Source: Actinomadura rupiterrae (GTDB lineage: Bacteria; Actinomycetota; Actinomycetes; Streptosporangiales; Streptosporangiaceae). From it: DNA of 64,000 nucleotides. The DNA lies in NCBI RefSeq assembly GCF_024172125.1, contig NZ_JAMZEA010000007.1, forward strand, positions 186,001 through 250,000, written 5' to 3'. The translations under genes were made by a program, and so were the position numbers. Below the pieces are notes generated by a model. That model did not search any database, was not told where the DNA came from, and was given only the letters and a program-made list of their open reading frames with translations. Numbering within the stretch: the stretch's first letter is position 1; each line of letters starts with the position of its first letter. Of this stretch, positions 47,991-56,606 are shown piece after piece.

Positions 47991-49571
47991 TCAGGCGGTG
48001 GGTTCGTGGCCGGCGTGCAGCAGGCAGTAGGTGACGGCCTCCTCCAGCGCCTGCCAGGACGCGGCGATGACGTTGTCCTCGACGCCGACCGTGCCCCACT
48101 CGCGCTCGCCGTCGCTGGACTCGATGAGGACGCGCGTCCGGGCGTCGGTGCCGTGGGTGCCCTCCAGGATGCGGACCTTGTAGTCGGTCAGCTCCATCCG
48201 CGCCAGCTCCGGGTAGAGCTGGCCGAGCGCGAGCCGCAGCGCGTTGTCCAGGGCGTTGACGGGGCCGTTGCCCTCGCCGGTCGCGATGATCCGCTCGCCC
48301 TTGGCGTGGATCTTCACGGTGGCCTCGGAGACCATCGAGCCGTCCGGGCGGCGCTCCACGATCGTCCGCCAGGACTCGACGTCGAAGTGGCGCGGCCGGA
48401 CGCCGGTCAGCTCCTCGCGCAGCAGCAGCTCGAAGGACGCGTCGGCGGCCTCGAAGGTGTAGCCGGTGGACTCCAGCTCCTTGACCTTCGCGACGACGGC
48501 GCCGGCGCGCTCGCCGGACAGGTCGTAGCCCAGCTCGCGGCCCTTCAGCTCGACCGACGCGCGCCCGGCCATGCTGGACACCAGCATCCGCATGTCGTTG
48601 CCGACGGCGGCCGGGTCGATGTGCTGGTAGAGGTCCGGGTCCACCTTGATCGCGGACGCGTGCAGCCCGGCCTTGTGCGCGAACGCCGACAGCCCGACGT
48701 AGGGCTGCTGCGAGGCGGGCGCGACGTTGGTGACCTCGGAGACCGAGTGCGCGATCCGGGTCATCCGGGCGAGCTGCTCGTCGGAGACCAGCCGCATCCC
48801 GCGCTTGAGCTGGAGGTTCCCGACCAGCGTGAACAGGTTCGCGTTGCCGCTGCGCTCGCCGTAGCCGTTCGCGCAGCCCTGCACGTGCGTGGCGCCCGCG
48901 CGGACGGCGGCGAGGGAGTTGGCGACGGCGCATCCGGAGTCGTCGTGGCAGTGGATCCCGACGCGCGCGCCGACCGAGACCACGTCGTGGACGACGTCGG
49001 CCAGCTCGTCCGGCAGCATGCCGCCGTTGGTGTCGCAGAGCGCGACCACGTCGGCCCCGGCCTCGGTCGCCGTCCGGACGACCTCCAGCGCGTACGCGCG
49101 GTTGGCCTTGTAGCCGTCGAAGAAGTGCTCGGCGTCCAGGAAGACGCGCCGGCCCCCCGCACGCAGGTGGGAGACCGTGTCGCGGATCATCGCGAGGTTC
49201 TCCTCCAGGGTCGTGCGGAGAGCCAGCTCGACGTGCCGGTCGTGGCTCTTGGCCACGAGCGTCACGACGGGCGCCCCCGAGTCGCGCAGGGCGGCCACCT
49301 GGGGGTCGTCGGCGGCCCTCACACCGGCCCGGCGGGTCGCGCCGAACGCGGTGAGCTGCGCGTTCTTCAGTCCGAGCTCGGTCTGAGCGCGGCGGAAGAA
49401 CTCGGTGTCCTTGGGGTTGGCGCCCGGCCAGCCGCCCTCGATGAAGCCCACGCCCAGGTCGTCCAGGTGGCGGGCCACGGCGAGCTTGTCGGCCACGGAG
49501 AGGTTGAGGCCCTCCTGCTGCGAGCCGTCGCGCAGCGTGGTGTCGTACACGTGGAATGCGTCGCCCTGCAT
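47991..49571 (-). CDS. cimA: Citramalate synthase
   Basis: This 526-aa enzyme condenses pyruvate and acetyl-CoA to (R)-citramalate, for isoleucine synthesis. Motifs: VYDTTLRDGSQQEGLNLSVADK, FIEGGWPGANPKD, LCDTNGGMLPDEL and HCHDDSGCAVANSLAAVRAGATHVQGCANGYGERSGN (zinc-site). The C-terminal ~200 residues form the regulatory LeuA-dimer domain. Its mRNA carries an attenuator leader (49623-49711). Confidence 0.95.
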   Translation of the reverse strand: MQGDAFHVYDTTLRDGSQQEGLNLSVADKLAVARHLDDLGVGFIEGGWPGANPKDTEFFRRAQTELGLKNAQLTAFGATRRAGVRAADDPQVAALRDSGAPVVTLVAKSHDRHVELALRTTLEENLAMIRDTVSHLRAGGRRVFLDAEHFFDGYKANRAYALEVVRTATEAGADVVALCDTNGGMLPDELADVVHDVVSVGARVGIHCHDDSGCAVANSLAAVRAGATHVQGCANGYGERSGNANLFTLVGNLQLKRGMRLVSDEQLARMTRIAHSVSEVTNVAPASQQPYVGLSAFAHKAGLHASAIKVDPDLYQHIDPAAVGNDMRMLVSSMAGRASVELKGRELGYDLSGERAGAVVAKVKELESTGYTFEAADASFELLLREELTGVRPRHFDVESWRTIVERRPDGSMVSEATVKIHAKGERIIATGEGNGPVNALDNALRLALGQLYPELARMELTDYKVRILEGTHGTDARTRVLIESSDGEREWGTVGVEDNVIAASWQALEEAVTYCLLHAGHEPTA

Positions 49572-49622
49572 GTGCGGTCAGCCCTTCGAGGGATGAGCGG
49601 GACCCGCGCCGGAAAACGAAAA

Positions 49623-49646
49623 GACCCCTCACGGACGTGAGAGGTC
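49623..49646 (-). terminator. Attenuator terminator of cimA
   Basis: On the transcript GACCTCTCACG and CGTGAGGGGTC form an 11-bp stem (with one G-U), followed by TTTTCG. It lies 20 nt after the leader peptide stop, so ribosome stalling in the leader could block its formation. A competing pairing GCGCGCCGGC/GCCGGCGCGC spans 49651-49681. Confidence 0.75.
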
Positions 49647-49666
49647 TGCGCGCCGGCGGTGTTCCG

Positions 49667-49711
49667 TCAGTTGCCGGCGCGCCAGCCGATAATCACGAGG
49701 CTGTGGCGCAT
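49667..49711 (-). CDS. cimA leader peptide (branched-chain amino acid attenuator)
   Basis: The 14-residue peptide MRHSLVIIGWRAGN contains a run Leu-Val-Ile-Ile, as expected for a leader that senses branched-chain amino acids. It precedes a terminator hairpin and cimA. The ATG seems to lie at the transcript's 5' end (a -10 CATGCT is 10 nt upstream), so translation is probably leaderless. Confidence 0.7.
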   Translation of the reverse strand: MRHSLVIIGWRAGN

Positions 49712-49720
49712 GATGGCTTG

Positions 49721-49750
49721 AGCATGCCACAGCCGTCTCAAAAAGACCAA
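49721..49750 (-). promoter_or_regulatory. Promoter of the cimA leader
   Basis: On the minus strand TTGGTC (-35; 49745-49750) and CATGCT (-10; 49721-49726) are 18 bp apart. The start point would fall at or just before the leader ATG at 49711. Confidence 0.5.
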
Positions 49751-49755
49751 CCGCC

Positions 49756-49772
49756 GTCTCACATGACGAGAC
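49756..49772. promoter_or_regulatory. NdgR-type operator upstream of cimA
   Basis: GTCTC-ACATGAC-GAGAC matches the palindromes at 29944 and 52225. It is adjacent to the -35 box of the cimA leader promoter. Confidence 0.6.
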
Positions 49773-49857
49773 AACGGTCGGCCAAGTCTTCCCCAAGCCG
49801 GAGCCGCGGGGCCCGCCGCGCGGGATCGGCTCGCCGCGCGGTCAGGGCCGTCCGGGG

Positions 49858-50961
49858 TCAGGCGATCTTGTGGACCCAGCCGTACGGGTCGGGGCGGTGG
49901 CCGTACTGGATGCCGATCAGCTCCTCGCGCAGCCGCATGGAGACCGGGCCGGGCTCGCCGTCGCCGATCTTCCACTCGCGGTCGGCGCCCTTGACCGCGC
50001 CGACCGGGCTGATGACCGCGGCGGTGCCGCAGCCGAACACCTCGGTCAGCTCGCCGGACTCGCAGCCGTGCTGCCACTCGTCGATGTTGATCTTGCCCTC
50101 CTCGACCTGGATGCCGAGGTCGGGCGCGAGCTTCAGCATCGAGTCGCGGGTGATGCCCGGGAGCAGGGTGCCGGTGAGCGCCGGGGTGAGGATGCGCGGC
50201 TGCGGGCCGCCGCCGTAGACGAACATCAGGTTCATCGAGCCGACCTCCTCGACCCAGCGGTGCTCCACGGCGTCCAGCCAGACGACCTGGTCGCAGCCGT
50301 GCGCGACGGCCTGGGCCTGCCCGGCGAAGGACGCGGCGTAGTTGCCGCCGGTCTTGGCCGCGCCGGTGCCGCCGGGCGCGGCGCGGGTGTAGTCCTGCGA
50401 CAGCCAGACGGTGACCGGCTTGATGCCGCGCGCGTAGTAGTTGCCCGACGGGGACGCGATGACCATGAACAGGTACTCGTCCGCCGGCTGGTTGACGCCG
50501 AGCAGCCGGGTCGTGGCGAACATGAACGGGCGCAGGTAGAGGCTGTGCCCCTCGGTCGTCGGGACCCAGTCGCGGTCGGTGGAGACCAGCAGCTCCAGCG
50601 CCTCCACGAACAGCTGCTCGGGGATCTCCGGCATGGCCATCCGCCGGGCGGAGTTGTTCATGCGGGCGGCGTTGGCGTACGGCCGGAAGGTCACGATCGA
50701 GCCGTCCGCCTGCCGGTAGGCCTTGAGGCCCTCGAACAGCTCCTGCGCGTAGTGCAGGACCTGGGCGGCCGGGTCCAGGCTGATCGGGCCGTAGGGCTGG
50801 AGCCGGGCGTCGTGCCAGCCCTTGTCCTTGCGGTACCGGATGGTGATCATGTGATCGGTGAAGTGCTGGCCCCATCCGGGATCGGCCAGGATGCCCGCGC
50901 GCTGCTCCGCCGTGGCGGGGTTCTCGTTGCGGGTGATCTCGAAGTCCAGGGTCGTGCTCAT
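49858..50961 (-). CDS. ilvE: Branched-chain amino acid aminotransferase
   Basis: This 367-aa fold-type IV PLP enzyme has HYAQELFEGLKAYRQADGSI, FMVIASPSGNYYARGIKP, the conserved KTGGNYAASFAGQAQAVAHGCDQVVWLDA and EVFGCGTAAVISPVGAV near the end. It makes Leu, Ile and Val from the oxo acids. Its stop is about 150 nt upstream of the cimA leader, and it follows leuB on the minus strand. Confidence 0.95.
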   Translation of the reverse strand: MSTTLDFEITRNENPATAEQRAGILADPGWGQHFTDHMITIRYRKDKGWHDARLQPYGPISLDPAAQVLHYAQELFEGLKAYRQADGSIVTFRPYANAARMNNSARRMAMPEIPEQLFVEALELLVSTDRDWVPTTEGHSLYLRPFMFATTRLLGVNQPADEYLFMVIASPSGNYYARGIKPVTVWLSQDYTRAAPGGTGAAKTGGNYAASFAGQAQAVAHGCDQVVWLDAVEHRWVEEVGSMNLMFVYGGGPQPRILTPALTGTLLPGITRDSMLKLAPDLGIQVEEGKINIDEWQHGCESGELTEVFGCGTAAVISPVGAVKGADREWKIGDGEPGPVSMRLREELIGIQYGHRPDPYGWVHKIA

Positions 50962-51076
50962 CGTCGGTGTCCTCTCCCGGATCGCCAGGCGGCTCCGTTG
51001 CCGTCCGACCTTCCCTAGTCCCTATTGTCGTACTTCGTCCAGACCAGGCACTCCACCCACGGCGGGCACGACGAAA

Positions 51077-51108
51077 AACCGGGCGCGCCGCGGTCGGCGC
51101 GCCCGGTT
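51077..51108 (-). terminator. Rho-independent terminator after leuB
   Basis: AACCGGGCGCGCC and GGCGCGCCCGGTT form a 13-bp stem with a 6-nt loop; on the minus strand a run of T follows. It lies 22 nt after the leuB stop. Confidence 0.85.
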
Positions 51109-51129
51109 GTTACCGGCAGGTAGGCGCGC

Positions 51130-52185
51130 CTACCCGGCTACTCGCTTGGCGATGGCGTCGCCGATCTGCGCGGTGGAGCGGGTGCCCGTCCCAGCGCGCT
51201 CGACGAGGTCCTCGGCGACGGCGGACTCGACGCGGCGCGCGGCCGCGGTCTCGCCGAGGTGATCAAGCAGCATCACGACCGACAGGATAGTCGCAGTCGG
51301 GTCCGCCTTGCCCTGCCCGGCGATGTCCGGCGCGCTGCCGTGCACCGGCTCGAACATGGACGGGGCGGTGCCGTCGGGGTTGACGTTGCCGGAAGCGGCC
51401 AGCCCGATGCCGCCCGCGACGGCCGCGCCGATGTCGGTGATGATGTCGCCGAACAGGTTGTCGGTGACGATCACGTCGAACCGCTGCGGCTGGTTCACGA
51501 AGAACATCGTGGCCGCGTCCACGTGGCAGTAGTCGGTCTCGACCTGCGGGAACTCCTCGCCGACGCGCCTCATGACGCGCTGGTAGAGATCACCCGCGTA
51601 GGCCAGGACGTTGTCCTTGTGGACGAGGGTCAGCTTCTTGCGCGGGCGGGCCGCGGCCTGCTCGAACGCGTACCGGACGACCCGCTCGACGCCGAAGGCG
51701 GTGTTCACGCTCTCCTGCGTGGCGATCTCGTGCGGGGTGCCCTTGCGGATCACGCCGCCGGTGCCCGCGTACAGGCTCTCGGTGCCCTCCCGGACGACCA
51801 GCATGTCGATGTCGTCCGGCCCGACGCCCGCGAGCGGGGACGTCGCGCCGGGCAGCAGCTTGACCGGTCGCAGGTTCGCGTAGTGGTCGAACTCGAACCG
51901 GGTGCGCAGCAGCAGGCCCCGCTCCAGCAGCCCGGACGGCACGGACGGGTCGCCGATCGCGCCGAGCAGGATGACGTCCTGGTCGCGCAGCTCCGCCAGG
52001 ACCGAGTCCGGGAGGACCTCGCCGGTGCGGTGGTACCGCGCGGCGCCGAGGTCGTAGTCGGTCTGCTCGAAGACCAGGTCGTGGGCGGGGGCGACGGCGT
52101 CGAGGACCTTCAGCCCCTCGGCGACGACCTCCGGGCCGATCCCGTCACCGGGGATGGCCGCGAGTCGGATGCTGCGGGAAGCCAT
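51130..52185 (-). CDS. leuB: 3-isopropylmalate dehydrogenase
   Basis: This 351-aa isocitrate/isopropylmalate dehydrogenase family enzyme has LAAIPGDGIGPEVVAEGLKVLD, FDHYANLRPVKLLPGA, VREGTESLYAGTGG and the cofactor region MFEPVHGSAPDIAGQGKADPTATIL. It forms 2-oxoisocaproate in leucine synthesis. A GTCTC-N7-GAGAC palindrome is 40 bp upstream of its ATG. Confidence 0.96.
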   Translation of the reverse strand: MASRSIRLAAIPGDGIGPEVVAEGLKVLDAVAPAHDLVFEQTDYDLGAARYHRTGEVLPDSVLAELRDQDVILLGAIGDPSVPSGLLERGLLLRTRFEFDHYANLRPVKLLPGATSPLAGVGPDDIDMLVVREGTESLYAGTGGVIRKGTPHEIATQESVNTAFGVERVVRYAFEQAAARPRKKLTLVHKDNVLAYAGDLYQRVMRRVGEEFPQVETDYCHVDAATMFFVNQPQRFDVIVTDNLFGDIITDIGAAVAGGIGLAASGNVNPDGTAPSMFEPVHGSAPDIAGQGKADPTATILSVVMLLDHLGETAAARRVESAVAEDLVERAGTGTRSTAQIGDAIAKRVAG

Positions 52186-52224
52186 GACGGGACTCTACCG
52201 CAACGTCTCACTTGATGAGCAATG

Positions 52225-52241
52225 GTCTCAGGAGTTGAGAC
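52225..52241. promoter_or_regulatory. NdgR-type operator upstream of leuB
   Basis: GTCTC-AGGAGTT-GAGAC is the third copy of the palindrome. It lies in the leuB upstream region; a related half-site GTCTCACTTGATGAGC is nearby at 52205. Confidence 0.6.
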
Positions 52242-52334
52242 GATCGGTCGCGGTCCCGGGCGCCCGCCACCCTCCGGACGGCCCACCGGGCTTGACGTGG
52301 AAGGCCCTGAAAAGGGACGCTTCGGCTGACAAGT

Positions 52335-52515
52335 GAACAACGAGGCGACGGTGCGCAGGAACCCGGTGCGAGTCCGGGACGGTCCCGCCACTGTGACCAG
52401 GAAGTCTCCCCTCGCGCGCGACCACGGCCGGACCACCGGCTGGAAGGTCGGGGGGAGGCGGCGATCTGGGAGTCAGGACACTGACCCGTCGTCCTCCCGC
52501 AACCGGGGCGAGTGA
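52335..52515 (+). ncRNA. Cobalamin riboswitch
   Basis: The conserved elements of the B12 aptamer are visible: GCGCAGGAACCCGGTGCGAG, then CCGGGACGGTCCCGCCACTG (the B12 box near 52395), and the 3' part AGTCAGGACACTGACCC, followed by an end stem and the Shine-Dalgarno GTGAGGAG before cbtB. It controls cobalt-transport genes by coenzyme B12 level, probably at translation. Confidence 0.92.
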
Positions 52516-52534
52516 ACCCCGTGAGGAGACCCTG

Positions 52535-52759
52535 ATGGCACAGTCCGCCGTTCCCGGGCAGCAGGCCGGCCACCGGCCCGCGCCGCTGAGCATCCCCGTC
52601 CGCGACATCGTCCCGTGGGCGGTGCTCGCCGCCGTCCTCGGCCTGGTGCTGATCTACTTCGTCGGCGCCGAGCAGGGCGCGACGTCCCTGCTCTCCGGGA
52701 CGTGGGTGCACGAGTTCACCCACGACGGCCGGCACCTGCTCGGCTTCCCCTGCCACTGA
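52535..52759 (+). CDS. cbtB: CbtB family cobalt transporter subunit
   Basis: This 74-aa protein has one membrane helix (VPWAVLAAVLGLVLIYFV) and the histidine motif HEFTHDGRHLLGFPCH at the C terminus. With CbtA it forms a predicted cobalt uptake system. Its stop overlaps the cbtA start by one base. Confidence 0.93.
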   Translation: MAQSAVPGQQAGHRPAPLSIPVRDIVPWAVLAAVLGLVLIYFVGAEQGATSLLSGTWVHEFTHDGRHLLGFPCH

Positions 52760-53496
52760 TGGCGGCGGACGTGTCCGCCGCCCCGCGCCCGATGACCATG
52801 CGTTCCCTGCTCGTCCGGGGGATGCTCGTCGGCATGGCCGGGGCGGCGCTCGCGCTGGTCGTCGCGTGGATCTACGGGGAGCCGCAGGTCGGCAACGCGA
52901 TCGCGTTCGAGGAGGCGCACTCCGAGCACGCGGGGCACGAGCCCGAGGTGGTGTCCCGGGCGGTCCAGAAGTCGGCCGGGCTGATCACCGCCGTCGGGTT
53001 CTACGGCGTCGCGATCGGCGGGCTCTTCGCGATCGCGTTCGCCTTCGCCTACGGACGCCTCGGATCCCTCCACGGGCGGGCGACGGCCGCCCTCGTCGGG
53101 CTGCTCGGCTTCGTCGCGGTCGAGGGCGTCCCGTTCCTGAAGTACCCGGCCACTCCCCCGGCGGTCGGCAACCCGTCGACCATCGGCAGCCGGACGGCCC
53201 TGTACTTCGGCATGATCGCGATCGGCCTCGCCACCGTCGTCGCCGCGGTGATCGTCTGCCGCCGGCTGGCGCCGCGCCTTGGCACATGGAACGCGGTCAC
53301 CCTGTCAGCGATCGGGTTCGTGCTGGTCAACGCGGTGCTCTTCCAGATCACCCCGAAGCCGGACGCGATCCCCGAGCACTTCCCGGCCGAGACCCTCTGG
53401 GACTTCCGCATCGCCTCGCTGGGCATGCAGGCCGTCCTGTGGGCGACGCTGGGACTGCTGTTCGGCTGGCTGACCGAACGTTCCCTGCGCAAGTAG
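52759..53496 (+). CDS. cbtA: CbtA family cobalt transporter subunit
   Basis: This 245-aa integral membrane protein has about six helices and conserved EAHSEHAGHEPEVVSRAVQKSAGLI and GVPFLKYPATPPAVGNPSTIGSRTALYF. ATG at 52759 shares an A with the cbtB stop. It lies downstream of the B12 riboswitch. Confidence 0.93.
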   Translation: MAADVSAAPRPMTMRSLLVRGMLVGMAGAALALVVAWIYGEPQVGNAIAFEEAHSEHAGHEPEVVSRAVQKSAGLITAVGFYGVAIGGLFAIAFAFAYGRLGSLHGRATAALVGLLGFVAVEGVPFLKYPATPPAVGNPSTIGSRTALYFGMIAIGLATVVAAVIVCRRLAPRLGTWNAVTLSAIGFVLVNAVLFQITPKPDAIPEHFPAETLWDFRIASLGMQAVLWATLGLLFGWLTERSLRK

Positions 53497-53499
53497 CGG

Positions 53500-53530
53500 G
53501 AAGGGGCCGACGGCGCGCGTCGGCCCCTTC
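53500..53530. terminator. Bidirectional hairpin after cbtA
   Basis: GAAGGGGCCGAC and GTCGGCCCCTTC form an exact 12-bp stem with a 7-nt loop between the convergent cbtA and MBL genes. Confidence 0.7.
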
Positions 53531-53535
53531 TCCGT

Positions 53536-54330
53536 TCAGAGGTAGCGGGCCAGCTCCCACGGGTCGTGGGAGGAGAACACCTCCACCTCGTCCCCGTGGT
53601 CGCGGACGAGTTCCCGCAGCCGCGCCTGCGTGCCCAGCCGCAGGTCCTCATGGACCTGCGAGTTGGTCTGCACCATGTCCAGCAGCGGATGCGGCTCCTT
53701 CACGTCCTGCATCTCGCGGTGGTAGTAGTACGCGTCGCCGCAGTGCAGCAGCCACCGGTCGTCACCCTTGACCGCGACACCCGCGTGCCCGTCGGTGTGC
53801 CCACCGAGCGGAACGAGCCTGATCTCGGGCGGCAACCCGTCCAGCGGGATCGAGTGGAAGCCGAACCAGCTCTCCTCGGACGTTCCGTCATACGTCACCC
53901 ACTTGGGCCCGTGCGCCCAGTGCGCCGGCCGGTAGCGGAAGGACGCCCCAGCAGCCAACGCGGCGTCCCGCTCAGCCGCCAGCAGGTGGACGGCCGCATC
54001 CGGGAAATCAGGAAGCCCGCCGCAATGATCGACGTCCAGGTGCGTCAGGACGATGTGCCGCACATCGGACGCGTCGTACCCGAGCCCCTCGACCTGCCGG
54101 ATCGCCGTCTCCGCCTCGTCCAGGACGGGTGCGGTCATCGCTACCCAGTCCGCGCCGAGCGTGCCGTCCGGGTCGCGGATGTCGCCGAGCCCGATCCCGG
54201 TCTCGACCAGCACCAGCCCGTCCCCGGTCTCGACGACCAGGCAGTGATTCACGGCAGGCTTGGCGGCCGGGCCCTCGTAGGTCGCTTCGAGCGTGGTCAT
54301 CGAACCGCAGTTCACGTGATGGATCTTCAT
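53536..54330 (-). CDS. MBL-fold metallo-hydrolase
   Basis: This 264-aa protein has the zinc ligands in LTHLDVDHCGGLPDFP (HxDxDH), LVPLGGHTDGHAG, LLHCGDAYYY and FSSHDPWE, close to lactonase-type MBL proteins. The substrate may be a lactone or an ester. ATG at 54330; it is divergent from a MerR gene with a perfect MerR operator in between, so that gene is the likely controller. Confidence 0.85.
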   Translation of the reverse strand: MKIHHVNCGSMTTLEATYEGPAAKPAVNHCLVVETGDGLVLVETGIGLGDIRDPDGTLGADWVAMTAPVLDEAETAIRQVEGLGYDASDVRHIVLTHLDVDHCGGLPDFPDAAVHLLAAERDAALAAGASFRYRPAHWAHGPKWVTYDGTSEESWFGFHSIPLDGLPPEIRLVPLGGHTDGHAGVAVKGDDRWLLHCGDAYYYHREMQDVKEPHPLLDMVQTNSQVHEDLRLGTQARLRELVRDHGDEVEVFSSHDPWELARYL

Positions 54331-54344
54331 GCGGGCTATGCTGC

Positions 54345-54366
54345 GACTTGAAGCGCGGTTCAAGTC
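54345..54366. promoter_or_regulatory. MerR operator
   Basis: GACTTGAA-GCGCGG-TTCAAGTC is an exact 8-bp inverted repeat with a 6-bp spacer. It is positioned between divergent MBL and merR starts in the style of SoxR/CueR sites. Confidence 0.75.
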
Positions 54367-54379
54367 AAGGAGCGTTCGC

Positions 54380-54793
54380 ATGGACCTGCTCGACATCGCC
54401 GACGTCGCCCAACGCGCCGGACTCGCCCCGTCCGCCCTGCGCTTCTACGAGAAGAAGGGCCTGATCGAACCCGCCGGCCGCAACGGCCTCCGCCGCTCGT
54501 ACGACCCGGCGGTATTGGAGCGCCTCGGCCTCATCACCTGCGCCCGCAGCGCCGGCTTCACCATCGCCGAAATCGCGGGCTTCCTAGCGGCCCGCCCCGG
54601 CGACACCGCCATCCGCGACCGCATCATCGAGAAGACCGCCGAGCTGAACAACCAGATAGCCCAGCTAACCCGCCTACGCGACAGCCTCCACCACGCGTCC
54701 ACCTGCACCCACGACCCAGTAGTGGACTGCCCCGACTTCAAACGCGCCATCGGCCAAGTCCCCACAAACCCAACCCACCACTGCACACACTGA
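54380..54793 (+). CDS. MerR family transcriptional regulator
   Basis: This 137-aa protein has the winged HTH (LDIADVAQRAGLAPSALRFYEKKGLIEPAGRNGLRRSY), a dimerisation helix, and a C-terminal Cys/His-rich stretch (STCTHDPVVDCPDF and HHCTH) that could bind metal. ATG at 54380 follows AAGGAG. It is divergent from the MBL gene. Its 3' end overlaps the convergent gene at 54738 by 56 bp. Confidence 0.85.
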   Translation: MDLLDIADVAQRAGLAPSALRFYEKKGLIEPAGRNGLRRSYDPAVLERLGLITCARSAGFTIAEIAGFLAARPGDTAIRDRIIEKTAELNNQIAQLTRLRDSLHHASTCTHDPVVDCPDFKRAIGQVPTNPTHHCTH

Positions 54794-55055
54794 CAATGCG
54801 CGACGCGATCTCCTGAGGCGTGTCCAGACGGCTCACGAGTTCATCGACCGCATGCGGGACGTCCCCCAGCCCCAGCCCGGACGAGTCGACGAGCCGCCCG
54901 GCCCGCACCACGACGCTCTCGCCCAGATGCGGAACGACCGGATTGGTGATGAGCAGGGAGGACGTGGTCTCCTGAGGCGGCGGCCCCAGCAGCGCCTTCA
55001 CACGTAACCCGCGCCGGACGAGAAGCTCTTCGAGCTCCCGGAGAACGTCGGTCAC
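54738..55055 (-). CDS. Hypothetical protein
   Basis: This 105-aa protein (VLRELEELLVRRGLRVKALLGPPPQETTSSLLITNPVVPHLGESVVVRAGRLVDSSGLGLGDVPHAVDEL) has an alpha/beta pattern of unknown function. GTG at 55055 overlaps the stop of the next gene upstream by 4 bp. Confidence 0.55.
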   Translation of the reverse strand: MTDVLRELEELLVRRGLRVKALLGPPPQETTSSLLITNPVVPHLGESVVVRAGRLVDSSGLGLGDVPHAVDELVSRLDTPQEIASRIVSVCSGGLGLWGLGRWRV

Positions 55056-55285
55056 CGGTCCTCCTCCCGCGCGTACGCGCGGAGCTGGTCCCGCAGCCCC
55101 TCGGGCGTATCGGCCTCCGCCGCGGACGCCCCATGCTGCACGACCTCGCCAGGCCCCGGCCCCCGCAGCGCCCACCACCTCCCGGTATCCCGAGCACAAA
55201 TAATCGACCACCCCGGAAACTCCCGGCCCAGCTCGTGCTCCTGCGCTTCCTGCTGCTTCGCCGTGAGGCGCACCCTCTGCGTCAT
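55052..55285 (-). CDS. Small hypothetical protein
   Basis: This 77-aa protein (TAKQQEAQEHELGREFPGWSIICARDTGRWWALRGPG) is like the small partners that lie near XRE loci in actinomycetes. ATG at 55285 was chosen. It is on the same strand as, and downstream of, the XRE/TPR regulator. Confidence 0.55.
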   Translation of the reverse strand: MTQRVRLTAKQQEAQEHELGREFPGWSIICARDTGRWWALRGPGPGEVVQHGASAAEADTPEGLRDQLRAYAREEDR

Positions 55286-55366
55286 GACACTCAGGTTGGC
55301 GGCGGGGACGCTCCGTAATGTTCCAAGTTGGTGCACGACGGGCTTGCCGGGAGCGGGTGGTGGGTG

Positions 55367-56554
55367 TTAGACGGGCATGCGCTGTTGGAGGCGTCTGAGC
55401 GGTTCGGGTAGCGCGCGACGGACGTCCACGAGGTGCGCGACGACGGAGCGCGCGGTGGGGTGGAACGTGACCATCTGCGGGGCGATGCGGTCGGCGCTCG
55501 CCAGGCGTTCCAGTGCCTTCGCGTGGTCTCCTGCCTCCACGTGGACGCGGGACATGTCGATCTCGTGGTGCGCGCGGCGTTCGGGCGGCAGCGCGGTGAG
55601 GGTGCGCTCGCCGATCTCGTGGTCGCGGCGGGCGGCCTCTGCGGTGTCGCCCAGCTCGGACGCCACGGCCGCGCCGTGGATGGCGACGTTCGCGGGGGTG
55701 AATTCCAGCCCGTGGACGACGGGGCCCGTCCTACCTGCACGGACACGCTCCACGGCTTGGCCGAAGTAGTCCCAGCCCCGGCCCGCCTCACCGGCGCGGG
55801 CGGCGACGATGGCCGAGCGCAGGTCGAGCGCGCCGGCCACCTCGGCGGCGTCCGGACGTCCCGGATCGAGGTTCGCAGCGGCCCGGTCGAGCAGGATCAG
55901 CGCGGGACGGTGCTGGTTGAGGCCGAGCAGCACCAGCGCGCGGGCCAGCGTGATCAGCGCCGGGACGTTCGGGTCGCCCGAGCGCCGCGCGGTGTCCGAG
56001 GCGCGCTCCAGCAGGGCGAGCGCGTCGCCGCTGTACCCGAGCCTGCGCGCGAGGCTGACGCCCAGCCTCAGCGCCTTGCTCAGCAGCCCCCAGACCTCCG
56101 GGTCGCCGTTCTCGTGGGCCCAGTAGGCAAGTTCCTCCAACACGGCGGGCAAGCGCGCGCCGAGCTTGGAGAGCTGGGCGTTGTGCATGAGCTTCTGGCC
56201 CGTCGCCACCTCGGCGGCCAGCACGTCCACACTGCGCGGCGGGCCTGCGAGCGCCGGGCCGACGTCCACGTCCGCCAGGATGCGGCGCAGCTCGGGGATG
56301 AACGCATGGACACGGTCATCGTGCCCCGGCAGCCGATAGGGCTGGCCGTACAGGTCAGCCGGATCAACACTCAGCGCCGCCGCCGCAGCCGCCACGAACG
56401 CCGGCGTCGCCACCTTCTGCCCGGCCTCCACCTGCGCAATGTGGCCACGTGAATACTTCGCCCGCTCGGCCAATCCGTGCTGAGTGAGACCACGGCGCTT
56501 GCGGGCGCGTGCGATACGCGTGCCCACCGTCTCCCTCGTGCCGTCCGCCACCAT
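55367..56554 (-). CDS. XRE family regulator with TPR-like C-terminal domain
   Basis: This 395-aa protein has an N-terminal XRE HTH (RIARARKRRGLTQHGLAERAKYSRGHIAQVEAG, residues ~13-45) followed by an all-helical region of repeated 30-40-residue units with LALLERASDTARRSGDP and ALILLDRAAANLDPG, a TPR-like arrangement found in actinomycete regulators. It is the first gene of the cluster with the two small genes that follow on the minus strand. Confidence 0.82.
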   Translation of the reverse strand: MVADGTRETVGTRIARARKRRGLTQHGLAERAKYSRGHIAQVEAGQKVATPAFVAAAAAALSVDPADLYGQPYRLPGHDDRVHAFIPELRRILADVDVGPALAGPPRSVDVLAAEVATGQKLMHNAQLSKLGARLPAVLEELAYWAHENGDPEVWGLLSKALRLGVSLARRLGYSGDALALLERASDTARRSGDPNVPALITLARALVLLGLNQHRPALILLDRAAANLDPGRPDAAEVAGALDLRSAIVAARAGEAGRGWDYFGQAVERVRAGRTGPVVHGLEFTPANVAIHGAAVASELGDTAEAARRDHEIGERTLTALPPERRAHHEIDMSRVHVEAGDHAKALERLASADRIAPQMVTFHPTARSVVAHLVDVRRALPEPLRRLQQRMPV

Positions 56555-56606
56555 GGAGCCTGCACCTCCCGAGCCGTCGCCCTTTCAGGCTACGGGGCGG
56601 GGGGCT

